Shown: positions 54,501 to 64,000 of the stretch, piece after piece
Layout: each line of letters opens with the position of its first letter
Numbering within the stretch: the first letter of the stretch is position 1
DNA from: Neelides folsomi
Taxonomy: Eukaryota; Arthropoda; Collembola; Neelipleona; Neelidae
DNA: 64,000 bases
Assembly (NCBI GenBank): GCA_034687125.1
Contig: JAQGBZ010000083.1
Span: 124,001 to 188,000 of the forward strand
Reading direction: 5' to 3'
Position numbers and translations under genes: made by a program
Notes under the pieces: model-generated
Database searches by the model: none
What the model was told of the DNA's origin: nothing
The model's input: only the letters and a program-made list of their open reading frames with translations

Positions 54501-56566
54501 GGGAAGAAGCTCACACACCACCAGAATGCAAGAAACTTCTACAAATCAGTTTCTTGGATTGGATGATGTTCAATATTCCTCCAATGATCCTAAACACGAT
54601 ATTGTGTTGGGGTTATCTTCAAGTTCACTTCCTTGGCCTCCCAAGTTTCCTCGTCTTTTGGCGCAAGAACAAGGGAGAAGATGAACTTTCCAAGCTCAAC
54701 AAAACTCTGGAAAAGAGTGTCAAGTCAGCGATCAAAATAAAGTATGCAGAACTTGGCCCTATAACTTTCCACGAAATCGGAATCCTCATTCATTTCGTCC
54801 TCATTGGTAAACTTCCAAAATGTCCAAAAGCTGAAAACTAATTAGAAAGTAATTAAATTTTTGGGTTCGCAGTTCTCCTCTGGATCTTCAAAGATCCCCA
54901 ATTCATACCTGGTTGGGATTCTCTACCCTTTTTTGCTCGGAATGAGAAGAATGCGAGTATGATTAAGGAATGCACTCCAACTCTCCTCATCTGCTTCTCT
55001 ATGTTCATCATACCCGGAAAGTCAAAATACTACAAAAATTTTTTCAAAGGCGGTTAGTTTAAAATCCTAATCAGCATTATTAATTTAAAAACTAAACAAA
55101 ATTTTCATGCCCTAAATATTTATCTCTAAATATTAATTTAATAAATATAATATTATAAAATTATCGGATAAACTAAATTAATCTAAAAATTAAATCTACT
55201 AAATCAATAAATTTTTTGCAGGACTCGGAGCTGGAATGAAAGATACGCTTCTAAGCTGGGAATTTATTTTTGAAAACTTCCCCTGGGGCATCTTCATTCT
55301 GTTGGGTGAGTGTCCAATGGTTGTTCAATGAATGAACCTGGTTGATTGTGAGTTTGTACAGGCGGAGGCAGTGCAATGGCCGTAGGAGCGAAGGAATCTG
55401 GCCTCAACAAGTGGATCGAGGAGATTCTCTCAAAGAGTGAATTTATGAAACAGCTTCCAGGGCCAGTCCTCCTCATCGTCGTTTTGCACCTCATCGCCTG
55501 CCTCACTGCCGTAGCCTCAAACACTGCATGCGCCGCCATCGTCACTCCAGGTCAAGTCCATGAATGCTCAAGTAGTCAACAACCTCTCTTCAAACACAGA
55601 GAGCCACACCCCTTGGAACATAATACTTTATAACTAATACATCTACATTGATTTCATATGTTCAATATATGTCTCCTTCACATTCAAATTTTATTACTCA
55701 CATCACAGTGGCAAGATTTAATTGCCGGGATATGAGTGGCCCATTTCTCTTTTTTAACTACAATTGACAAACTTTATCAATTGAAATTACTCGATTGTTG
55801 ATGTGAATAACTCTCTCAATCTCCTCATTGTTTGGAAGGATCGTAAATGACAAGTTGGTTTAATCATTAACTTGTCCTAAGTATCTGTAAATGTCCTTCA
55901 CCTTCTTAATTTTACAACTTAACCTTCTTTACGAGACATTTTTATATTCCTTTAATCCCCTAATTAAACAACAATGTCTAACGTTTTCTCACTTTCATGT
56001 GAATGCGGCTTGGAATTATATGGATTGGATTATACAGTGCTGCTCGGAGTGGTAAGTGTCTTTATTTAAATTATGCATTGGCCAAGACTCGAATTACTTG
56101 GTTTAAACATAATTAACATTGGTGGTGTTTGGTTCTAGTCCTATGTGAAAAATTTGCATCCGCTATATCTCGTCTATGCAGCCACAACGGTTTGCTCCTA
56201 CGCCTTCGTACTTCCTGTTTCCACTCCTCCAAATGCCATTGTTTATAGTGCCTCTGATTTAAAGCTACAAGAAATGATTAAACCAGGTCGGGAGAAAAAA
56301 TTCATTTATAAAATTTAAAACATTTAATATTATGAATGTATTTATTAATATTATAATAATAGGTAGCTTATCTTATTTACATATCAAAAAATGTTAATTA
56401 ATTAAAATATAACACATTTTTATTAGGTCTGTTATTCAATGTAATTTGCATTGCTGTACTTTTCCTCACGACCCATACGACCAGCAGTTGGATCTTCAAT
56501 TTCGGAGGCTATGATGGGCAGTGTAGCAATATGACATTAGGAGCCGAAATGGTTCCCAACACATGA
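51581..56566 (+). CDS. Indy: SLC13 family sodium-coupled di/tricarboxylate transporter (Indy-like)
   Basis: Sixteen coding exons: 51581-51697, 51807-51858, 52916-52987, 53084-53225, 53542-53564, 53661-53713, 53796-53834, 54001-54276, 54360-54415, 54502-54806, 54873-55052, 55222-55305, 55362-55550, 56038-56051, 56139-56286 and 56427-56566. All introns are GT-AG and phases agree throughout, giving 629 residues. The carrier imports succinate, citrate and related anions with sodium across the plasma membrane. Family landmarks in order are WMTECIPLSITSFLPVLLYP, NLHTRIALKVIMVVGAR, SMWMNNTSTCAMMVPI, a charged cytoplasmic loop (residues 167-245), NIGGTGVITGSGTN, FIPGW, NFPWGIFILLGGGSAMAVG, VASNTACAAIV, HPLYLVYAATT, FVLPVSTPPNAIVY and a C-terminal N-M-T glycosylation sequon. 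The second SNT motif (519-521) is intact; the first reads NNT (145-147). The start ATG lies just before membrane segment 1; the frame stays open upstream without another ATG that I could find. The paralogue within SLC13 is not resolved, so the symbol denotes the arthropod family member only. Confidence 0.96.
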
Positions 56567-56600
56567 CCAAAGATTGACAATTAAGAAACTTAAGATTGTA

Positions 56601-56606
56601 AATAAA
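56601..56606 (+). terminator. Poly(A) signal of the SLC13 gene
   Basis: AATAAA 35 nt after the stop codon, with another at 56,675-56,680. Either would give a very short 3' UTR. Confidence 0.6.
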
Positions 56607-56680
56607 ACTGAAAAACTATGAAACCTACCTATTGAACCAAAAGGTACAAAATTCTAGAAATCAACAATATACTAAATAAA

Positions 56681-58840
56681 TACATAATTATTATTTTAAA
56701 CATTTCTGATCAAGTCAATTACTTCATTATTCCAAAAACTATTTAATTATAAAAGGCTGAATTATAATAACTTTTTAGCCTTTAAGTTAAAAATACTTTT
56801 GATAGAAAATGTAATTATCAGTATTAATCTCAACTTCTTAATAAAAAGGCGATTTTAGATTATAAAGATTTTATCTCACTTCTTCTAGATTAATTGGATA
56901 AATTAATAAATTACCCAGAAAATTTTAAGTGGACTAATAATCTAAAATCTCCTTGTATTATGTTTAGCATACTATTAATTGAGATTAAGAAATAACTTTA
57001 TTTTCATTTTACTATCAATATACTTCGAGTATATCATAGAAAAGTAATAATACTTATTTTAATTTGCATATTAAATAATAAAATATAAAACACTATTATA
57101 CGAGAGTATTCTCTACATACTATAAATATAAACAATATTTTAAGTAATACATAATGTAAAAATACTATGCTATAATGTAAAAAGACTACTTATGTTTGTA
57201 ATAGTATTTCAATGAATGTAATATTTTTACATGATTCCAAACAAAACTTTAAAGGAAGCATATGTTGTGTATAAAACTTAAAATTATAATTAAAAATTAT
57301 ATAAATTTTAATTGAATGAATAAGAGACATTACAAGAATTCTAATACACATTTTTTAATAAAATTAACTCCGTGAATCAAATAAAATACATAATGAATAA
57401 TTTATCGATAAAAATTTTGGTTAAAATTATTATCACCAGATTCATTTCCATTCATTCAACTCTACAACATTTCATTTAACTAATTAGTAAGTTGACAAAT
57501 GATAAATTTGATTAATCAAAAATATATCCAATAATTCACTACTTTGAATAAGAATGAACAGAAGATAATTGTCCTAAATAATGTAGTAGTGTGTATTAGA
57601 AAATACGTATATAAACAAGCCTTAATTAAGAATAAATAAAAAGTAGCAAAGTTAATATCATGAAAATTAATTGCAACCAATTAATTTTGACGAGATTAAT
57701 TAAGTTATTAATAGGCGGTGTTGATCTTAAGGTTATAAAACACGGATTCGAACATGAACCGCCTAACCTCATTCTGTACGGGAGAGGACGAGGAAGAGTA
57801 TTAATTTTTTACGTGCTTGTTTAGTTAAGGTGGGGTCTTCACTTCCTAAAGACAAATTCATCCTGTTCCTTTTTCGACAATGTTTCATTCCCATTGTCTC
57901 CTTCATTCAAAAAGTTATATTCGCCGATTCTCAATGACTTCAATGAGAGCTTCTCGGAAGGAATTCCATTATAAATACCAACATTACTTGATTGGTCCAT
58001 TAAACAGAGAAGTCGATGAAATCATTTAACTTATAATTTCTTCTTTCTTTAATCATCAATTGTTGCTAATTTATTATGGTTCTTTTTATCAAAGAGCTTA
58101 TACAGATATCTCGGTTTATATGACTCGCATATGGAAAGGAATTTAAGAATGAATGGCCTTTTCAGCTCTGCATAATGAGGAATTGAATAGCAAAGCAAAG
58201 GAGCTTATAGAGTGTCCCACTGAGAATTTTGAGTTGCCTCCTCTCCTCATCAACTCTGACCTTTTGTCGCCTCCTTCATCCAGGAAAAACTTTGTAATCA
58301 CTTCCTTTTACGCGGGCTTCCATTCTTTTGAGTATTAAAACCCAGAGTACACGTATAATTACATATTTAGTTTCTTTTCTACCATTAAACCATGTAAGCA
58401 CACTGCTGATAAAGCAATTTAACTATACATTTGATGTCAGAACTTCCTAATTTTCTTCCTCACAAAAACAAAGGTTTAATAAGTTTAATTGTTCAAGTTG
58501 ATGATTCTCTCCAACCTTCCCTCAACTAGCCATTTTATTTAGCATTATTTGAAAAACATACACATAATGATATATCCGAACTTGAAAAAAGAAACGCTCT
58601 GTCCAAATTTCTTTTTTTAATTGTCACGCTTCCATTTGCAATCATTATTAGTTGGTAATTAACATCGTTAAATATTGAATCCTTATTGAGTGTAACTGTA
58701 AAATGTATACAAGTTCAAACATTAAATGCACAATAGTGACATATGGGTGAAAATAGTATAGGCCAATGTATCCAGACAGAGCTAGAGTACTAAAAGTAAC
58801 GTGTGAGTTTTTCAAATAAAGAAGATTTTCTTGTCAATCT
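56681..58840. other. AT-rich intergenic stretch
   Basis: Very AT-rich with stops in all frames. The only local structure noted is a short inverted repeat (ATATACT...AGTATAT) near 57,020. No gene is supported. Confidence 0.6.
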
Positions 58841-58872
58841 CCCACAATTGCAATAATTATTGCAATTGTGGG
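58841..58872. repeat. 32-bp perfect palindrome
   Basis: Sixteen bases starting CCCACAATTGC and ending ATAA are followed at once by their exact reverse complement, with no loop. The flanking bases do not extend the symmetry. It could be a cruciform-forming site, a binding site for a dimeric factor, or a relic of a small inverted repeat. No gene is adjacent. Confidence 0.9.
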
Positions 58873-61800
58873 CTGTTGTAATGTTTTAGTGCTGAAATTA
58901 GATCTTGTCCCCCTTCCTGGGTTCTTCTCAATCAGAGTCAATATTGGGAAGAGAGAAAGAAAAACGAATCCTGATCTTTCTCATCTCCTTATTAAATATT
59001 CAGACACTCCGCGTCATAATTCAGTTTCCCTTGCACATATTGTAGATATTTAGAACAAGTGTTTGCCCATACGAGATCCGTCCTTTAAACCTGTTTTAAT
59101 AGAGAGAATCAAATAATGGGCATTCTTGATTTCTTCGACTCCTGAATGTAAGCCAAACAGAATCATGTAAATCATATTCCCATGTCTTATTTCACATTTT
59201 CTAATTAACTTTGTCGAGTAAAAATCACTTAAGTCTTTCATCTACCACTGATTTATTCCCAAATGAGTTTTAACAGCCACTTGATGAAAGAACGCTTTTG
59301 CTCTTTAAGGTCTTTATATCGTAAAGTAAAAGTTAATTTGAATATTTGTAAACGAAACGATTTTCATGAACTGAATTTTAAATTGCTCGAAATTGAATCA
59401 ATTGGGCGATAAGAGGCGCGTATAACGGAAATTATGAATATGTGTAAACATGCGTGGTGAAAGATTTTAAGTACGATTAAATTGTAAACGATAATTGTTT
59501 TTTGCATCATTTGCATCATATATGGTCTGAATAGTAGAATTATTCTGAATTTTGGCCCATTAGAACATCTTCCTTTAATTCGTACTTGTTATTCATCAGA
59601 ATGGACCAATAAGGAGCATTTGTGGATTTGGTAAATACATCCGGTTTGATGAAATTCGCAATGTGCTTCACATTTAAACGCACTTACCATCTCTTTATGG
59701 AAGTGTAATCTTGGCTCAATGAAGGCTCAGCTTTCTTTTGCCTCGATAGCCCCAAGTAAAGTGAATGAGAATACCTAAATAAGTAAACCCAGTAAGAGGC
59801 CAATTTTATAAGAGAAAATTGGCGCTTGCACAAATTCTCACCGTTTTCAAAAAATCCTTTAAAACAAATGGTAATGATATTAAAAACATGTCACATTAAA
59901 AAAGTAGATTCCCAACTTTAAAAGGAGCAAGAAAGAGAATTTGCGCGTAGAAAATAGCAAACGAGTCGGAATCCTGTATATTAAAAGCAGCTCATCCCGG
60001 CCTCATCTTCTCTCTTGATGAGGAATTATCAAGAGGTATTGAGGAAGCGAATAAAATTGCCCCCACTTGCGCTTCTTGCCAGCATTAACCAATTAAATTA
60101 AATTGTAGTTGTAGAAAGATTATTACAACTTATTTTCATTTGATTGAGTATTCCCTGAGAAGGAGCAGTGAGGAAGTTTTTAAACCCTCCTTGCTACGAC
60201 CAGTTTTAATCCTTCGTGCTGACTAATTGAGAATTCCACTTTAATGAAAGTCTTCGTCGTCGAATGGTGGATTGGAATTGGAGATAGGCAACTCCGTCGT
60301 TTGATTTATTGACCGAGCAATGTGGATGTTGGCGTGGTAAGAAATGAGATTAGATTGAGAAAAATCGAGTTTGAATGTCCCAGTAAGGAAAGAATGACAA
60401 TGAAAAGATGAGTCTGTGTGAGGAGCATCCGGTCTCAACTTTTGGCATACAATTCACCTCTGCGACACCTTTCCACTCAACGGTCCCATTGAGCATGACA
60501 AAGTGAAATCGCATTCTTCATCGCTCAAATATCTCGCCTTCACCTTTGAGTTGAAAAGGCCGCCGATTGAATTATGAGAGAAAATTATACTTTGCAGACA
60601 ACATTGCCCAAATGTCTGTCTCAAGTTCAAATTCAATAAAACTAACATGCTTCACTAATATTTATTCCTTTCTCAATTGGAACACATAATGTGTCAAATG
60701 CAAATAAAGGAACTTGCGAATTCAATCCTCAAACGAGCATCATTAGCCCATTGAATGTGCAAAATATTGATATTGCAATATGGACATTTGGAGTCTGAAT
60801 ACCAATGCCGGCGACTCAAAGTCTCCTGACATATTTTGTATTCGAGTGTATTGTACTATTCGTCAAAGGCTCCCCCATATGCCGTAAACGTCGTTTATGC
60901 AAAGTGTCAGGTAAGTATGTAATTGGCGTAAGTATGTTGATCTCTCAAAAGTGCCTCTAGTCATCTCATCAGGCCGTTCCTTCCCATTGTCCAAAGGCTC
61001 ACCTCTACACAGATTACTCGATAAACACTGTAATAGAATACATTACTACATTGAGTCTTATAGGAAGTGAGTCCCAATAGATCTAGTCGGCCCTCTCCGC
61101 CATGATCATAATGTCTCCTGCACTCCTCTACGACTTCCTCTTTTATTGGGTAAACCGGCTCATTTGGTCTCATTCCGATTCATCTGGCTTAATCCTCCCA
61201 ACAACTCTCGCCATTTATTTTCTCTCTCACTCCGACTCACTTGGCTCTCACTCTCCTTTGCAAAGAATGACGGATGAGTGTGGAGATGGATCGAAAGCAA
61301 GTTTGGATCAAAAGTGTATCCTTTCTTTGCTCTTCTTTTTAAAGAGCCTCTGATAAATCAACTCTTTAAACTTGGGCGACCTCTCATTTGAATTCCTTCC
61401 TCAAAGGGCGAACACCTTTGCCTCACATTTAAAGCAGGTTCCCCTGACTGAGAGCGAGCAGATCCATAAATTCAACTCTTTGTTTACATTTTATTCCTAT
61501 TTATCATTGGAACATTTTACTTCCATTTACAGCTCATATCCGCCGTTGGACAGGCTTTTCTACGCATCTCAATGCCCTTTTAAAGACAATCAAATTTATT
61601 GAAGATTATGCAGAGGGCAAAGAACCTGACATTTATTTATTTTTTAGAAATATGGAGAAACTGCATTGAAACGTGCCAAAGGCAGCCACAGCCACCAGCA
61701 AGAGCTTATTAGAAGAGAAAAAATGTATTTAAAAGTGCATAAAGGTGAAAATAAAAGGGTTTTGCGGGGAGAAAACAATTAGTAAATGAAAAGAAAAAGA

Positions 61801-63614
61801 AGTCAAAATTTCACTTTCCAGATTCATTGGTCAAGATGAGGTTTATGAGGGACAAGAAGGAAAGGTGTGCATACAATAAATAATATATAGGTAAGTATAC
61901 AGACGTGTGTATGATTGGATGTGTAGCTCGGCCCATTGCTCTCGTTTGCGAAAAATATAAGAAGACCATTATACTTTTTTACATAAATGGAGAAGTGAAT
62001 CGGCTCTCAATCTCTCTCATTATAATTCAGAGACCTAATACTCTATATAATTTTTAGCTGTAAGATTATAGATTGCTCGTAAACGACTCCCTGACCAGTT
62101 TTTCATCAATTTACTTTTTGAAAGTACCCGTAAATTGCTGTGGATGGTAAATCGCGAATTTGGTTATAAAATTTTGATGGGCTTCATTCAAAACCATAAG
62201 TATTTATTTCTTTTCTATTCGTACTTTCTATCTCAGACGTCTATTGACATTAATAATACATATAAATAATAAATACTACCCCTGCATAGATCGCTTTTAT
62301 TTCTCTTTAGATTTGCATTAAATTCCCTTTTAATATTCTGAATTTGTGAGCTGATGAAAAAGATTCTCTAATTTCAAAATTGTCATATATGCAAATAAAC
62401 ATTTTGTATCTTTGTTTTTTCATTCGAGGTTTTTAAAGGTCAATGAAAAGGTCAATGAGTTAAACATTGTAATTGATTGACCTACAAGTGGCAGAATTAA
62501 ATTGCAATCAAAGGAGGAAAGCGTGTTAGAACAAATTAATTAAGATTCACATTTATTTGTATTATACCTACCAATGATACAATAATGGAGCTTCTCAATA
62601 TTCTTACTGGCCTTTTTATTTGCAGTCGTTCTATTTTAAAGGATATGAGGCCAATTGGAGTTGTTTGCGACTGATTCAATGTGAGTAATCGAATTCCATA
62701 ACAAACCCACATCGTTGTCTGCACCCCTTCGGCTCACTCGAGATAAATATCAAGGAAATGTTCAAAGGGCCCAACGAAATTCATTTAAAGGATGAGAATT
62801 GCAATTTGAACCACGTCCCTCTGGGTGAAGAATAAACGTGTAGAAATAAATGGTGATGTTATTAAAGCCTTCAAGTATTAGAAATAATTGTAGCTCAAAT
62901 TACAAATATCTACCTGTGTAGTAATACGAGTCAAACTATATACTCATCATTACACAGGACAATAATGTTCTTGCAAATTTAACCAGTTGGAATACGAATT
63001 ATATGAATGGGCTCATAGGTGAGTCTTGTGATTATTAAAAGATAAATATGCAAAGAGGATCTGGGTTTGAAAGATGAGTAATATTCCTTATGACAAGGAG
63101 CATTTCCAGTCTCTCACTTTGTAATTTGATTTGATAAGGGGATATTATTCCTCGGGTGTGCTTGTAACACATCTGCAGATGAACTCCAATAAAGGGGAAT
63201 CAGAACGGTGGTGAACAGTAGGCGAAGGTTTATTAATTTCTCCCACACCCGCACCCATTTGTCGTCTCCTCCAGGCTCGACTCAATTTATTTTGATGGTT
63301 CTCCTGAACCCATTCGAAGCTATTTCTGATCCTAAACCATTATTGTGCTCGTCTTTATTGAATTTAAATTGAGTTTGATATGAGCTCAAGTGGAGGTATA
63401 TCAGAATTGGAAAATACGCAGTGTAATTTTATAGGTGACCAATTGGCCCTTTTTAATCGCCTCCAATTAATAATCCTCCTCAATGGGCGAGACGTCCGTG
63501 TAGGATGGATGAGGGGAAACCGACCCACGACTTTTATTCACCATTATATGATACCTACAAAGTCGGGACGAGATGAATGAGGATTTGTCATCTTTGACTA
63601 ATCTCCTGCTGCCT
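58873..63614. other. Gene-free stretch
   Basis: Short open frames only (up to 83 codons), on both strands, none with recognisable similarity or consistent splice sites. I see no RNA gene. It may be intergenic or intronic to the gene entering from the right edge. Confidence 0.5.
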
Positions 63615-63998
63615 CTAATTAACCTTTAGAGAGGATGGGGGCTTCTTCGTGTTCTTCCGCTTCGTCCTCTTCATCATTTTTTCATTTGATTGACAGGGAG
63701 GGTTTTTCACCCATATCAATAAAATTCCGAGTGCGGTAGCCCATGGGACTTTTCCCAAACATCGAGAGTGGATTCTCCCCCACCTCAGCCCCAGACGGGT
63801 TTTAATGAGCTCCAATGCGAACATGGGCAGAATGTAGGCAAACTCTCCTTCGATGAACGCCGTTCCTTTCCAACATGGGCGAAGGCGTGGTATCTCAATC
63901 CATAAGGCAAATACCGAGACTAATACAAAGACAAATACAAGCTCATATAAGCCAGTATTGAAATGACTCCTTCTGGTGGAATCTTGTAAGGCTGCTAG
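63615..63998 (-). CDS. Partial membrane-like protein (3' end; gene continues past window edge)
   Basis: A minus-strand frame is open from the window edge for 127 codons to a TAG at 63,615-63,617. It has three hydrophobic stretches: near the edge (ELVFVFVLVSVFALWI), then AYILPMFALELI, then ATALGILLIWV. It ends in a lysine-rich tail (KMMKRTKRKNTKK). A frame entering at an edge and staying open this long is unlikely by chance at this composition, and the hydrophobic segments plus basic tail fit the C-terminus of a multi-pass membrane protein. I do not recognise the family, and splice sites inside the stretch cannot be excluded. Confidence 0.4.
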   Translation of the reverse strand, partial: LAALQDSTRRSHFNTGLYELVFVFVLVSVFALWIEIPRLRPCWKGTAFIEGEFAYILPMFALELIKTRLGLRWGRIHSRCLGKVPWATALGILLIWVKNPPCQSNEKMMKRTKRKNTKKPPSSLKVN

Positions 63999-64000
63999 TC

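Noticed and set aside
60241-60648. Two adjacent minus-strand ORFs (65 and 64 codons)
   Set aside because: Short, unrelated to any family I know, and without consistent splice sites joining them.

Overview
The window is animal nuclear DNA. It contains spliced genes with GT-AG introns, mostly 56 to about 1,200 bases long, AATAAA poly(A) signals, long AT-rich non-coding stretches and a (CA)n microsatellite. The gene set (tetraspanin, LIPT1, SLC13/Indy-type carrier) and the small introns fit an invertebrate, probably an arthropod such as a crustacean. The species cannot be named from sequence alone.

Layout: positions 1-2348 look intronic. Positions 2349-4904 (+) hold the last six coding exons of a tetraspanin whose first exon(s) lie left of the window. 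From about 5.7 kb to 36.9 kb I find no convincing coding gene. This stretch is visibly less AT-rich than the flanks from about 9 to 35 kb and may be intronic or regulatory. It contains a foldback (terminal inverted repeat) element at 16,477-16,722 with a small perfect hairpin beside it. Positions 37,050-41,348 (+) encode a two-exon, 1,236-residue, mostly disordered protein I cannot assign to a family; it has a short upstream ORF in its leader. LIPT1 (mitochondrial lipoyltransferase 1) lies on the minus strand at 44,674-47,427 in three exons and converges on the disordered-protein gene. Two phase-compatible plus-strand exons at 42,987-43,063 and 50,841-51,043 may belong to one gene whose 7.8-kb intron would contain LIPT1. 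A complete 16-exon SLC13/Indy-like sodium-dicarboxylate carrier of 629 residues follows at 51,581-56,566 (+), including exons of only 14 and 23 nt. The right end is gene-poor and AT-rich, with a 32-bp perfect palindrome at 58,841-58,872. An open reading frame for a membrane-like protein enters from the right edge on the minus strand (63,615-63,998).

The genes do not form a pathway. LIPT1 (lipoylation of mitochondrial 2-oxoacid dehydrogenases) and the SLC13 carrier (uptake of citric-acid-cycle intermediates) both touch central carbon metabolism, but nothing shows that their proximity is functional. I did not find a clearly new biological system. The items most worth a second look are the unassigned disordered protein, the SLC13 microexons and altered SNT motif, the foldback element and the edge membrane ORF. 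All exon boundaries were read by eye from splice consensus, reading phase and family conservation.
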